Source: Alphaproteobacteria bacterium (GTDB taxonomy: Bacteria; Pseudomonadota; Alphaproteobacteria; RF32; CAG-239). Taken from it: a stretch of 64,000 bases of DNA. Every line of letters starts with the position of its first letter. The first letter of the stretch is position 1. Where the stretch lies: contig JAGBHO010000016.1 of the NCBI GenBank assembly GCA_017935485.1, forward strand, positions 1-64,000, read 5' to 3'. The position numbers were made by a program, and so were the translations under genes. Below the pieces are notes generated by a model. The model saw only the letters and a program-made list of their open reading frames with translations, was not told the origin of the DNA and made no database searches. Below are positions 16,363 to 25,190 of this stretch, piece after piece.

Positions 16363-17334
16363 TTACATTTCCCGTCCATATAAAACATTCCGCCGGCAAA
16401 CATTTCCCGATGATCTAGCTGCTTTTCTATGCTTTTCCGACTTCCGCCCCGATAAGACCTGCATTTTATCCAAAGCTTCTTTCCGTTTGTCTGCAGAAAA
16501 ATCTTCCAACCTGTCTTCCACCATACCCAGCCTCTCCGGCTTTTCTTTTTCAAAATAAGAATACCACTCAGCCATTTTGTTCAAAAAATGATAATCCAAT
16601 TCTTCCATAGACATTTTTTGTTTTGCTACCTCATTATAACTGTCCAGACATTCTCTGACAAAAGCTCTGCCATAACCGGAATAAAGCGTCATAAAATCCT
16701 TGGCGGGAACATTCAGCCCCATTTCCCCCAAATCAAAAACCCCGTTTAACACACCGGCACTCTGCGCTTTATCATTCAGTGCCATATTACCGCCGTGAAA
16801 ATCGTTATGACAGACCACCAGATTATCGTTTTTCTTGTCAGGAGAATGATAATCTATTCCCTTTTGGGCATAAAACGCCGCATTTCGCTGTTGCAAATCA
16901 GGCAAAGTTTCAAACTGAAACCCTACCTGTTCGGAAACCTCAAAACCCTGAACCGGAAAATTGTGCAAATGTGCTAAAAACTGTCCGACCTCAGAAGCCA
17001 GAATACTTTTTTGCAAGCCGGACAAATCTTCAAAATGAAGATTATCCCCACTGCGATCTTTGCCGTCAATACAGGTTTTTCCTTTCAATTCCAAGTGAAC
17101 GGCTCCCTCAAATCCGTTTTCTTTTATATATTGCACATCCGGTAAAAGGGATTTCAAAAATTCATCATCAGAGCGTTGAAATGTTTGAGAATATTCCGCC
17201 TCTTTCAAATACCCTCGTCTGGCCCGTTCCTGTATCGGAACCCGAATAATATAATCGCCGCTTTTATAAGCCGCAGAATTTTTCCCTTCTCCCAGTTTTT
17301 CAGCTCGTTCGATAATTTCCTTCCAGCTCTGCAT
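16363..17334 (-). CDS. APH-fold phosphotransferase (aminoglycoside/choline kinase-like)
   Basis: The 323-aa protein has the catalytic loop CHNDFHGGN (175-183, with Asp178 as likely base) and the metal-binding VFDLGE (199-204, Asp201). The N-terminal lobe IIRVPIQERARRGYLKEAEY holds the ATP-binding region. CAGGAG precedes the ATG. The C-terminus after 300 is a basic, Ser/Arg-rich tail. Substrate is unknown: the fold is shared by antibiotic kinases and by small-metabolite and lipopolysaccharide-sugar kinases. It lies between the lpx genes but is separated from lpxA by the repeat array. Confidence 0.8.
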   Translation of the reverse strand: MQSWKEIIERAEKLGEGKNSAAYKSGDYIIRVPIQERARRGYLKEAEYSQTFQRSDDEFLKSLLPDVQYIKENGFEGAVHLELKGKTCIDGKDRSGDNLHFEDLSGLQKSILASEVGQFLAHLHNFPVQGFEVSEQVGFQFETLPDLQQRNAAFYAQKGIDYHSPDKKNDNLVVCHNDFHGGNMALNDKAQSAGVLNGVFDLGEMGLNVPAKDFMTLYSGYGRAFVRECLDSYNEVAKQKMSMEELDYHFLNKMAEWYSYFEKEKPERLGMVEDRLEDFSADKRKEALDKMQVLSGRKSEKHRKAARSSGNVCRRNVLYGREM

Positions 17335-17447
17335 ATTAAAATCTCCTGTATTTTCTTAACAGTATATCTCATTCTCTTCACTCTGCAAAGAAGATTATTT
17401 ATCAAAAAAACCCATCACATTTCATTCTTACTAAAAAACAGATAAAA

Positions 17448-17492
17448 AAAATCCGGCTAAGCACTTTATACATGCAACTGTTACCGGATTTT
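17448..17492 (-). repeat. Hairpin class 1, copy c (inverted orientation)
   Basis: Arms AAAATCCGG (17448-17456) and CCGGATTTT (17484-17492) enclose a 27-nt loop that has CTAAG next to the left arm. On the minus strand this reads as CTTAG-CCGG followed by a T-run, so it may terminate transcription coming from lpxA. Confidence 0.65.
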
Positions 17493-17576
17493 CCTTTTCT
17501 GGATCAGACGCCCATATTGCGCGTTTTTATTAAAAAGTTTGATAAGAGCTTGTGCTGCGCCGTCCTTTTTCGCCGA

Positions 17577-17596
17577 CGTGTACAACCAGCTACACG
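17577..17596 (-). repeat. Hairpin class 2 (CGTGTA/TACACG), copy E1
   Basis: Six-bp stem with an 8-nt loop and the family flanks CCGACGTG on the left and CACGAGAAG on the right. Confidence 0.65.
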
Positions 17597-17653
17597 AGAA
17601 GAAAGAACAAGTATGAGCATCCCTTCAGGCCGCTGTAAAAACGCGATATAAGC

Positions 17654-17720
17654 GCTAAGCAAAAACAACCGCTGCTCCGGTTGTTTTTATCTGCAAGCTC
17701 TTTGGAACATCTTGGCAAGC
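17654..17720. repeat. 67-bp core repeat, copy 1
   Basis: It begins GCTAAGC and contains the perfect hairpin AAAAACAACCG-N6-CGGTTGTTTTT. It continues through ATCTGCAAGCTCTTTGG to CTTGGCAAGC. Copies 1 and 3 also share about 35 bp upstream and 60 bp downstream. Confidence 0.85.
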
Positions 17721-17773
17721 AAGGAAAGCGTTAGCAACCGAAGCGAGCCTGGATGCCTAAGTCAGATAATAAG

Positions 17774-17836
17774 AAAAAAGAATTTTAGCGACAGGCGTGT
17801 ACATGGTGGTACATGACTTAGCTAAAATTCTTTTTT
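17774..17836. repeat. Hairpin class 1, copy a
   Basis: A perfect 16-bp stem (AAAAAAGAATTTTAGC, 17774-17789, with 17821-17836) encloses GACAGGCGTGTACAT...GACTTA. The inner GTAC/GTAC pairing adds a second small stem. Confidence 0.8.
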
Positions 17837-17906
17837 CTGTATCAGATGACCACAGAGCGCGTTTTTACTAAAAAGTTTGATAAAGGCCGGGGCTATTTGT
17901 GGAGCA

Positions 17907-17943
17907 AAATTCGACATGTACAAAAAAGGTACATGAGAATTTT
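17907..17943 (-). repeat. Hairpin class 2, copy E2 with compensatory change
   Basis: Inner stem CATGTAC (17915-17921) with GTACATG (17929-17935), where other copies have CGTGTAC/GTACACG. The outer stem is AAAATTC/GAATTTT. Both members of the pair have changed (C-G to T-A on one reading), so pairing is kept. Confidence 0.75.
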
Positions 17944-18029
17944 GAAACGCAAACTTGACCGACCACAAGCCGCTGTAAAAATGGGGAGAACGAGAGAAAT
18001 AATAAGATTTTAGGGTGAAGAAAGCAAGC

Positions 18030-18096
18030 GCTAAGCAAAAACAACCGCTGCTCCGGTTGTTTTTATCTGCAAGCTCTTTGGAACATCTTGGCAAGC
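18030..18096. repeat. 67-bp core repeat, copy 2
   Basis: Nearly identical to copy 1 across the core, but its flanks diverge (AAGCGTGAGCAACCACGG instead of AAGCGTTAGCAACCG). Confidence 0.85.
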
Positions 18097-18192
18097 GCGG
18101 GAAGCGTGAGCAACCACGGCGAGCCTAGATGCCTAAGGTACAAAGTAGTACATGAGCATTCCTTCAGGCCGCTGTAAAAACGCGATAGAAGT

Positions 18193-18258
18193 GCTAAGTA
18201 AAAACAACCGCTGCTCCGGTTGTTTTTATCTGCAAGCTCTTTGGAACATCTTGGCAAG
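18193..18258. repeat. 66-bp core repeat, copy 3
   Basis: Begins GCTAAGT and has the same 11-bp stem hairpin. The flanks match copy 1, from CCTTCAGGCCGCTG upstream to GCCTAAGTCAGATAATAAG downstream. Confidence 0.85.
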
Positions 18259-18316
18259 CAAGGAAAGCGTTAGCAACCGCAGCGAGCCTAGATGCCTAAG
18301 TCAGATAATAAGAAAA

Positions 18317-18371
18317 AGAAAATCCGGCGACAGGCGCGTACATAAACGTACGTAACTTAGCCGGATTTTCT
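18317..18371. repeat. Hairpin class 1, copy b
   Basis: Perfect 12-bp stem AGAAAATCCGGC/GCCGGATTTTCT around a loop that starts GACAGGCG and ends ACTTA as in copy a, while the arm sequences differ. The arms have changed together. Confidence 0.8.
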
Positions 18372-18409
18372 AGGTGACCACAGAGCGCGTTTTTACTAAA
18401 AAGTTTGAT

Positions 18410-18495
18410 AAAGGCCGGTGCTGCGCTGTTTTTTTTCGACGACGTGTACAACAAAAGGTACACGAGGAGAAAAGAAACAAGCATGACCGGCCTTT
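18410..18495 (-). terminator. Hairpin class 2, copy E3, at the 3' end of lpxA
   Basis: Outer arms AAAGGCCGG and CCGGCCTTT pair perfectly, and the inner stem is CGTGTAC/GTACACG (18443-18464). It lies 11 nt after the lpxA stop on the minus strand. A terminator or mRNA-stabilising role is likely but inferred. Confidence 0.65.
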
Positions 18496-18505
18496 TGCAA
18501 GCTTT

Positions 18506-19336
18506 TTACTCTGCGGTGAGGAGATTACGCCGGTCATGCACCGCCATCTCAATAAACCTGATCTGCTCTTGAACAATGGCATTGTCTTTGAATTTTTCTT
18601 TAGCCTGCGCAACACGTTCTTCCAAACGGCCTTCTTTGCCTTTGAAAATAAACATATAAGCACGGGTCGCCACTTTAACTTCCGCTTCCGACATTCCGCC
18701 GCGCTTCATGCCAATCTGGTTCAGTCCGCGCAGCTTACCGCGGTCACCGGTAACAATGGCAAACGGAATCACATCGCGCGCCACGCCGGTCATACCGCCG
18801 ATCATCGCCTTGCGTCCGATACGGCAGAATTGGTGAACGGCAGAATTTCCGCCCAGGATACACCCGTCTCCCAACCGCGTATGGCCGCCGATAACCGCAT
18901 TATTGGTCATAATCACGCCGTTGCCGACCACACAGTCATGCGCCACGTGGGAATTTACCATAAACATTCCGTCATCACCGACAATCGTAATCAGCTTCTG
19001 CGGCTCGGAACCGTCTTCCGGCGGCGTTTGTCCTTTCGGCGTGCCGCACTGCATCGTTACATTCTCGCGAATAACATTGCGCTTGCCGATAACCAGCTTT
19101 GCATCCGGCTGAAACTCGTTACCATGGTCTTGCGGCCCCCCGCCGAGAACAGCTCCCGGAAACACAACCGTTTCATCGCCGATTGTGGTGTTCCCCAAAA
19201 TTGTCACACGCGCAATCAAATTGACTTTTTCGCCGATAACGGCATTTCCGCTGATATAGCAAAACGGCCCGACAATTGCGCTGTCCGCAATTTTAGCACC
19301 TTTTTCGACCACTGCTGACGGATGGATATTAGACAT
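18506..19336 (-). CDS. lpxA: Acyl-ACP--UDP-N-acetylglucosamine O-acyltransferase
   Basis: LpxA performs the first step of lipid A synthesis in the cytoplasm. The 276-aa protein starts at ATG 19336 (MSNIHPSAVVEKGA), eight bases after AAAGGGA; a TTG upstream is rejected. A left-handed beta-helix of hexapeptide repeats fills residues 3-190 (IHPSAVVE, AVIGEKV, TTIGDET). The catalytic segment NSHVAHDCVVG contains the active His. The helical C-terminal domain is normal. It is monocistronic here, apart from the lpxI-lpxB operon. Confidence 0.96.
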   Translation of the reverse strand: MSNIHPSAVVEKGAKIADSAIVGPFCYISGNAVIGEKVNLIARVTILGNTTIGDETVVFPGAVLGGGPQDHGNEFQPDAKLVIGKRNVIRENVTMQCGTPKGQTPPEDGSEPQKLITIVGDDGMFMVNSHVAHDCVVGNGVIMTNNAVIGGHTRLGDGCILGGNSAVHQFCRIGRKAMIGGMTGVARDVIPFAIVTGDRGKLRGLNQIGMKRGGMSEAEVKVATRAYMFIFKGKEGRLEERVAQAKEKFKDNAIVQEQIRFIEMAVHDRRNLLTAE

Positions 19337-19426
19337 TAAATTCCCTTTCAAAAAATTAGTTCATACTGCCATTATAAACAATTCTTGCCTGACGTAAACA
19401 CAACAAATCTTACAAATTATTACATA

Positions 19427-19455
19427 TTGACAATTAGACAAAAATATGATACTCT
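19427..19455 (+). promoter_or_regulatory. Predicted promoter of the 422-aa orphan gene
   Basis: TTGACA, 17 nt, TACTCT. The -35 is perfect and the -10 weak. Confidence 0.45.
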
Positions 19456-19496
19456 GCTTTTGATAAAAAATTATTAACACTTATTAAAATAACGTT

Positions 19497-20765
19497 ATGG
19501 AAAAAAATCTGACTTTGTCACCCCAGGAATTAAAACTGTTTTTGAACAGTGTATCCAAAGATGAAGATTTCCGCAATGACTTGGAAATGGTTCTGAAAAA
19601 GGACTACAAAAAGTTTGACGAATGGCTTAAAACAATGCACCCGATGCACTTCATCATTGAAGATCTGCTGGTTGCCACCTGGCCGCCGGAGTTTATCCGA
19701 AGATATGTAGAAGTTATCAACATCGATGAGCGGCTGCGCAAAAAGCTGTTGCAATCCGCCGGAAAAAACATTGTTTCGGCAATACTCAGCGAAACAAACC
19801 CTTCTGCCGATGAGAGCAACATCGTGCTCAACAGGCCGGACGGATTAGCATATATCGGCCGTTTACTGGAAGTTGGCGCCGATCTTGACGCTGATGCCGA
19901 GAAAATCATCCTCACCCGCGGAACCGTTCAGAACAAAGAAAGATATTGTCAGGAATGTGACGCACTATACAACATTGACCTGTTGCTCAAAGACGAACAA
20001 AGCCGCCGGCTTTTGTTGCTTTACATCAATGACAATTGCAATTTTGAAGGATTCTGTGCGGATGAAGAAGCAAAACTTCTTCCCTATCCGGAACTGATGA
20101 AAGCCTACACCTCCCACTATAATGTAAGCTACCAACTGGTAAAGGATGATCCAAATCTTGCATCATACATCGGCGAAATCACCATGTACGAATGCGACTG
20201 GGTTGACATTTGCGAAAATGAAGAATTGTTCGAAAAATTTGTGAAATCTGCGTTAAAAACGGATTCGCAAAAGGAATCACTAGGATTGGCAATAGACCTC
20301 TATCCTGACCAACTGGCGGTTCCGACAGCCGGAATGCTGCAAAAGCTAAACGACTTTGATGATAAACTGGTTCGGTCTTTGTTTAAAACGGCTAATGAAG
20401 AGGTCCTGAGATACATCCCGCAGAAATATTATTGTCTGGACGGATTGGTATTTTTTGCAGAAAGTAAAAAAGTCAACGGAACAAAAACTCTTCTTCCTCA
20501 TTTCAAAAATCTCGGATACAGAATAATGTTTATCCTATTGAGCATAAGAAATCCGGAAATCACACAAATGTTGATTGAAAAAGAAGAACTTCCCTCTGAA
20601 TTGCAAAAGTCTCTTCTGGCATATCAGGAACCGGACAGAAAAGCCCTTGTTTTATATTACGGTCAAAAATACGGCTTTACGCATCCGGAAGGACAAAAGG
20701 CCTACCGCAAATACCGGCGGAAAGAAATTTGGCAAAAAGTCAAAAACTTTTTCGGACTCGGTTAA
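19497..20765 (+). CDS. Hypothetical protein, 422 aa
   Basis: A mostly helical, acidic cytosolic protein with no signal peptide. The C-terminus is strongly basic (KAYRKYRRKEIWQKVKNFF) and could bind membrane or nucleic acid. Internal helical segments may be degenerate repeats (SETNPSADESNIV, LEVGADLDADAEKI), but no family is recognised. The ATG is preceded by an AT-rich leader without SD, like the orphan genes at 10-12.6 kb. It ends with a shared terminator. Confidence 0.65.
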   Translation: MEKNLTLSPQELKLFLNSVSKDEDFRNDLEMVLKKDYKKFDEWLKTMHPMHFIIEDLLVATWPPEFIRRYVEVINIDERLRKKLLQSAGKNIVSAILSETNPSADESNIVLNRPDGLAYIGRLLEVGADLDADAEKIILTRGTVQNKERYCQECDALYNIDLLLKDEQSRRLLLLYINDNCNFEGFCADEEAKLLPYPELMKAYTSHYNVSYQLVKDDPNLASYIGEITMYECDWVDICENEELFEKFVKSALKTDSQKESLGLAIDLYPDQLAVPTAGMLQKLNDFDDKLVRSLFKTANEEVLRYIPQKYYCLDGLVFFAESKKVNGTKTLLPHFKNLGYRIMFILLSIRNPEITQMLIEKEELPSELQKSLLAYQEPDRKALVLYYGQKYGFTHPEGQKAYRKYRRKEIWQKVKNFFGLG

Positions 20766-20811
20766 TTTCCATAATCAAAAACGTCCCGTATGTCAAATAT
20801 GCGGACATTAT

Positions 20812-20844
20812 AAAAAAGGATTGCTTTTCAGCAATCCTTTTTTT
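20812..20844. terminator. Bidirectional terminator between the 422-aa gene and pheT
   Basis: AAAAAAGGATTGCT/AGCAATCCTTTTTTT with a TTTC-containing loop. Confidence 0.9.
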
Positions 20845-20850
20845 ATGGCC

Positions 20851-23241
20851 TCAGGCTCTTAATTCACCGCCGGTTTTCTTCTTGACCTCGTCAATCACCT
20901 TATTCATCAGCCCTTCAATATCTTTGTCGGTAAAGGTATTTTCAATCGGCTGGAAGGTCACGGACAAAGCCAGAGACTTTTTGCCCTCCGGCAGATTTTC
21001 GCCTTCATAGACGTCAAAAATCCGAACATCGGTAATATGAACACGATCGGCATTTTTGGCCGCGGCAATCACATCGCTGGCCTTCACGTCTTTGTTCATG
21101 ACAAAAGCCAAATCCTTGTCCAGCGGCTGGAACTGATAAAGCTCAAGCTTTTTGCGGGCTTTGCCCTGAACCGCACGCGGCTCCGGAATATTGTCAAGGA
21201 AGACTTCAAAAGCCATTACGCGCGGTTTAATCCCCAGCTTTTTGGTTACTGCCGGATGAATCTCCCCAAAATAAGCCAGCACGTTTTTGCCCAAACGCAA
21301 AGAACCGCTGCGCCCCGGGTGATAATATTCCGGCGCATCGCGGAACACCTGGGCATTTTCCCATGGCCCGTTGGCTGCCGCAATTGCCGCAATCGCATCG
21401 GCCTTGGCGTCAAAAACGTCATAAGCGCGCTCATCGCCTGTCCAAACCTTTTTAGATGTCATACCGCAACGTACGCCGCCGGCAGCCAATGCCTGTTCTT
21501 TCGGCTTACGCCCGAAAAACTGGGGCCCGACCTCAAACAAAGAAACATTGCCGTAACCTTTGGCAATATTGTTCTTTACTGCCAGAAGCAGATTCGGCAA
21601 AACCGACGGGCGCATCTCATCCAGATCTGACGCAATCGGATTAAACAACAGGACGGCTTCCTGTCCGGCCTTGCGGAACATTTGCGCAACCTTTGAATCG
21701 GTAAAGCTCCAGGTCACCGTTTCCAGCATGCCGCGGGCTGCCAATTCATGCTTAACCGTCACATTGCGGCGCTGAACCGGCGTCAAAGTTTGACTCGGAA
21801 ACTTGTCATGCGGCAGCGATTCTGCCGGAATTTCATCCAGCCCGATCATCCGTACGACTTCTTCCACCAAATCATGCTCGCCCTCAATATCTCCGCGCCA
21901 GGTCGGAGAAACAGCCTTGATTTTTCCGTTTTCTTCGGATGTTACAAAACCGAGCTTATTCAAAATATCAACAATCTTTTCTTTGGAAACTTCCAAACCG
22001 ATAAGGCTTTTAATTCGTTCAGGACGCAGATAGGCAACCCGTTCGGCACAATCTTCGCAGCCGGCAATCTCAATTTCGGAAACCTCGCCGCCGCAAATTT
22101 CGGTAATCAACTGTGTGGCATAATCCGAACCGAGAATATTGGACTTCGGATCAACCCAGCGCTCATAACGATAGCGTGAGTCGGAATCAATCTGAAACTT
22201 GCGTCCGGTACGGGCAATACAATCCGGTGCAAACAAAGCGCATTCCAGAAAAACGTTTTTCGTCTCTTCGCAGCAGCCTTTTTCTGCGCCGCCCATAATG
22301 CCGCCTAGACACTGAACGCCTTCGTCATCGCAAATTCCGAGCGATTGGCCGTCCAAAGCATATTCTTTTTCTTCCAGCGAAACAAACTTCTCGCCGTCTT
22401 TTGCCATTCTGACCGTAATATTGCCTTTCAGCTTGTCGGCATCAAAAACGTGCAGCGGACGCGCCATATCATAATTGATATAGTTGGTCACATCCACCAG
22501 CGGCGAAATCGAACGCAGCCCGATGGCACACAAACGGTCTTTCATCCATTTCGGCGTTTCGGCTTTGTTGTTAACGCCTTTAATATAGCGGCCGACATAA
22601 GTCGGGCAGGCTTCTTTGGCTTCAATTGATACCGTAACCGGACTTTTGAAGCTGCCTGCGATTTTTTTGACGTTCAACGGTTTCAAAGTACCGAGGCCGG
22701 CAGCCGCCAAATCTCTGGCCACGCCGCGTACGCCGAGACACTCGGCGCGGTTCGGCGTAATCGAAATTTCAAATACCGGATCAATATTCAAAACTTGGGC
22801 GGCAGAAACCCCAATCGGCGTATCGGCCGGCAGTTCAATAATGCCGTTATGATCTTCGCCAATGCCAAGTTCTTTCTCGGAACACATCATGCCGAAACTT
22901 TCCACGCCGCGGATCTTTCCCACTTTGAGTTTCTCGTTATAACACGGAATGGTAACGCCGACCTGCGCAAATATGCCGACCAGTCCCTGCTTGCAGTTCG
23001 GGGCGCCGCAGACGACCTGCAGCTTCTCCATTCCGGTATTGACGCACAATAAACCGAGATGGTCGGAATCCGGATGACGTTCATAAGTTTCGACTCTGGC
23101 TGTAATAAAATCTTTGAGAGCCGCTGCCGGATTAATAACCTCTTCCACTTCCAAACCAATCTTGGTCAGCATTTCGGCAATCTCATCAACCGATGCCTTT
23201 GTGTCCAAATGTTCTTTTAACCACGATAATGTAAATTTCAT
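20851..23241 (-). CDS. pheT: Phenylalanine--tRNA ligase beta subunit
   Basis: The 796-aa subunit of the alpha2-beta2 PheRS has the N-terminal MKFTLSWLKEHL and an EMAP-like tRNA-binding domain (about 40-150). The B3/B4 editing region, B5, the catalytic-like core and the C-terminal FDX-ACB anticodon domain (about 700-796) follow. The ATG overlaps the pheS stop by 4 nt (ATGA) and is preceded by GGAGGAG, so translation is coupled. Confidence 0.97.
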   Translation of the reverse strand: MKFTLSWLKEHLDTKASVDEIAEMLTKIGLEVEEVINPAAALKDFITARVETYERHPDSDHLGLLCVNTGMEKLQVVCGAPNCKQGLVGIFAQVGVTIPCYNEKLKVGKIRGVESFGMMCSEKELGIGEDHNGIIELPADTPIGVSAAQVLNIDPVFEISITPNRAECLGVRGVARDLAAAGLGTLKPLNVKKIAGSFKSPVTVSIEAKEACPTYVGRYIKGVNNKAETPKWMKDRLCAIGLRSISPLVDVTNYINYDMARPLHVFDADKLKGNITVRMAKDGEKFVSLEEKEYALDGQSLGICDDEGVQCLGGIMGGAEKGCCEETKNVFLECALFAPDCIARTGRKFQIDSDSRYRYERWVDPKSNILGSDYATQLITEICGGEVSEIEIAGCEDCAERVAYLRPERIKSLIGLEVSKEKIVDILNKLGFVTSEENGKIKAVSPTWRGDIEGEHDLVEEVVRMIGLDEIPAESLPHDKFPSQTLTPVQRRNVTVKHELAARGMLETVTWSFTDSKVAQMFRKAGQEAVLLFNPIASDLDEMRPSVLPNLLLAVKNNIAKGYGNVSLFEVGPQFFGRKPKEQALAAGGVRCGMTSKKVWTGDERAYDVFDAKADAIAAIAAANGPWENAQVFRDAPEYYHPGRSGSLRLGKNVLAYFGEIHPAVTKKLGIKPRVMAFEVFLDNIPEPRAVQGKARKKLELYQFQPLDKDLAFVMNKDVKASDVIAAAKNADRVHITDVRIFDVYEGENLPEGKKSLALSVTFQPIENTFTDKDIEGLMNKVIDEVKKKTGGELRA

Positions 23242-24341
23242 CTTGCTGCTCCTCCGTTATTGCTCAGTCCTCCGGTCATTGAAGCTGAATCAAGCGGCAC
23301 AAAGCCGTAATGCTTCAACCAACGCACATCCGATTCAAAGAAAGTGCGCAAATCGGGAATACCGTACTTCAGCATGGCCAGACGGTCTATGCCGACACCA
23401 AATGCAAAACCCTGATACTCGTTCGGATCAATGCCGCCGGCTTCCAGAACCTTCGGGTGGACCATGCCGCACCCCAAAATCTCAAGCCAATCGGTACCGG
23501 CGCCGATTTTCAGTTCGGTCTTGGTTTTCAGACAACCGATATCCATTTCGGCAGACGGTTCGGTAAACGGAAAATACGACGGACGATAGCGTACCGGCAC
23601 ATCGTCAAGCTCAAAAAACGCCTTAACAAAGTCATACAAACAGCCTTTAAGGTGAGCCATGGTAATATTCTTGTCAATCACCAAGCCTTCTACCTGATGA
23701 AACATCGGCGTATGCGTCGCGTCATAATCGGAACGATAAGTACGCCCCGGCGCAATAATGCGGATAGGCAGTTCTTTCTTTTCCATAGTACGGATCTGCA
23801 CCGGCGACGTATGCGTCCGAACCACATAACTGTCATCAAAATCAGCACTGTCGGGATTGGGAATATAGAAAGTGTCCTGCATCTGGCGCGCCGGATGGTT
23901 TGCCGGCATATTCAGGGCATTAAAGTTATGAAACTGGTCCTCAATATCCGGACCTTCGGCAACCGAAAAGCCCATCTGCCCGAAAATGGCCACAACTTCC
24001 TCATAAATTTGTGAAACCGGATGAATCCGCCCTTGGTTTTCCGGACGGACCGGCAGCGTGACGTCAACAATTTCCTTTGCCAGCTTATCATTCAGTTCTT
24101 TGGCCTCCAAAACGCTCTTGCGCTCGGTCAAAACCTGCTCAATCTCACCTTTCAGCAAATTCAGGCTCTTGCCCGTTTCAATCTTTTGCTCCGGCGGCAA
24201 AGCGCCCAGCCCTTTCATCATTTCGGTAATCCGGCCCTTTTTTCCCAAAACGGCAACCCGGATTTCTTCCAGCGCTTTCATATCTCCGGCCTGATTAATT
24301 TCGGCCGTCAGTGACTTTTTTAACTCTTCAATATTTTCCAT
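23238..24341 (-). CDS. pheS: Phenylalanine--tRNA ligase alpha subunit
   Basis: The start is taken at 24341 (MENIEELKKSLTAEI), with GAGGAAA upstream, rather than the longer in-frame extension. The 367-aa catalytic subunit has an N-terminal coiled coil and class II motif 2 (FHQVEGLVID, preceded by RTYRSDYDATHTPM). Motif 3 is GFAFGVGIDRLAML. It has a short extra C-terminal tail (DSASMTGGLSNNGGAAR) beyond the usual end near F-V-P-L. Confidence 0.97.
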   Translation of the reverse strand: MENIEELKKSLTAEINQAGDMKALEEIRVAVLGKKGRITEMMKGLGALPPEQKIETGKSLNLLKGEIEQVLTERKSVLEAKELNDKLAKEIVDVTLPVRPENQGRIHPVSQIYEEVVAIFGQMGFSVAEGPDIEDQFHNFNALNMPANHPARQMQDTFYIPNPDSADFDDSYVVRTHTSPVQIRTMEKKELPIRIIAPGRTYRSDYDATHTPMFHQVEGLVIDKNITMAHLKGCLYDFVKAFFELDDVPVRYRPSYFPFTEPSAEMDIGCLKTKTELKIGAGTDWLEILGCGMVHPKVLEAGGIDPNEYQGFAFGVGIDRLAMLKYGIPDLRTFFESDVRWLKHYGFVPLDSASMTGGLSNNGGAAR

Positions 24342-24373
24342 TTTTTCCTCAATCTCAGTGCATTTAAACTGCA

Positions 24374-24405
24374 AAAGAGCTAACCCGAAAACGAGTTAGC
24401 TCTTT
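24374..24405 (-). terminator. Hairpin between rplT and pheS (terminator or attenuator)
   Basis: AAAGAGCTAAC/GTTAGCTCTTT, an 11-bp stem with a 10-nt loop, with only four T after it on the minus strand. It sits between rplT and pheS. Known pheST operons use attenuation, but no Phe-rich leader peptide is visible here, so partial termination is the simplest reading. Confidence 0.6.
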
Positions 24406-24428
24406 CTCCATAGATTTTGCCCGACTAT

Positions 24429-24788
24429 TTATTTAGAGAGAGCGTTTTTGGCAGCTTCAACCAGTTTGGCGAAGTTTGCAGGCTCTTTCAAAGCAATATC
24501 GGCAAGGACTTTTCGGTCGAGTTCGATGCCGGCTTTGTTGAGCCCGCTCATAAATCGAGAATAAGTCATATCATTAAGACGAGTAGCAGCGTTGATTCTC
24601 TGAATCCACAAAGCGCGGAAACTTCTCTTTTTGGCTCTTCTGTCGCGATAAGCATATTGTAAAGCTTTTTCAACTTTTTCAACGGCAACTCTGAATACAT
24701 TTTTAGAACGACCTCTGTAACCTTTGGCCATATCAATAATTTTTTTGTGGCGTGCGTGAGCGGTCATACCTCTTTTAATACGAGACAT
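24429..24788 (-). CDS. rplT: 50S ribosomal protein L20
   Basis: The 119-aa protein carries the L20 signature ([18 protein letters not shown], then [13 protein letters not shown]). It follows rpmI by 12 nt, the standard rpmI-rplT order. Confidence 0.97.
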   Translation of the reverse strand: MSRIKRGMTAHARHKKIIDMAKGYRGRSKNVFRVAVEKVEKALQYAYRDRRAKKRSFRALWIQRINAATRLNDMTYSRFMSGLNKAGIELDRKVLADIALKEPANFAKLVEAAKNALSK

Positions 24789-24800
24789 ATCAAATTCCTC

Positions 24801-24998
24801 CTACAAATACGGCATAAATTGTTTAACAATCTGGACGTCCACATCAGCAACCAATGTAGTACCTCTGGCTTGTCTTTTCATTTTCTGGGTTTTGCAGAAG
24901 AGACAGTGTCTCTTTTTGGCAAAATTTCTTTTCAATTTGCCGGTGCCGGTAGCGCTGAAACGCTTTTTAGCGGCACTTTTAGTTTTCAATTTAGGCAT
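24801..24998 (-). CDS. rpmI: 50S ribosomal protein L35
   Basis: The 65-aa protein starts at 24998 (MPKLKTKSAAKKRFSATG) after AAAGGGA. An 18-codon in-frame extension lacks similarity. The sequence RHCLFCKTQKMKRQARG is slightly unusual in having a CxxC pair. Confidence 0.95.
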   Translation of the reverse strand: MPKLKTKSAAKKRFSATGTGKLKRNFAKKRHCLFCKTQKMKRQARGTTLVADVDVQIVKQFMPYL

Positions 24999-25135
24999 TT
25001 CAATCCCTTTCTTAATTAAAATATTTGGATTTTTCTTTGAGTCGTCAGGCATGCCAAAACGCCCGAACCACTCTGTTCACGAGGTTTTATACTATCAACT
25101 TTCCCAAATTGCAAGCACTTTTTCTCACAAGATAC

Positions 25136-25168
25136 AAAAAAATGGTCTGATCGCATGATCAGACCGTT
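25136..25168 (-). terminator. Terminator of the 217-aa orphan gene
   Basis: GGTCTGATC-GCAT-GATCAGACC with seven T following on the minus strand. Confidence 0.9.
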
Positions 25169-25190
25169 TTTCTTAAACAAAAGCGGAAAC

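Larger units (their letters stand above)
17335..18505. other. Non-coding 1.1-kb array of structured repeats between lpxA and the kinase gene
   Basis: The region holds three copies of a 67-bp core around an 11-bp hairpin, three hairpins of the GTACAT/CTTAG class and three hairpins of the CGTGTAC/GTACACG class. It also has conserved linkers such as GCGCGTTTTTACTAAAAAG and CCGCTGTAAAAACGCGAT. The composite repeats at roughly 530 bp (linker at 17848 and again at 18376). ORFs that begin MPRCSKELADKNNRSSGCF are translations of this repeat and are not called as genes. Confidence 0.8.

Noticed and set aside
17822..18257. Two ORFs beginning MPRCSKELADKNNRSSGCF on the minus strand
   Set aside because: They are translations of the repeat core; conservation is at DNA and hairpin level, ends differ, and there is no ribosome site.
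17335..18505. CRISPR array or integron attC sites
   Set aside because: Repeats are too few and too long with no unique spacers of uniform size; no cas gene, integrase of the attC type or conserved GTTRRRY core is seen.
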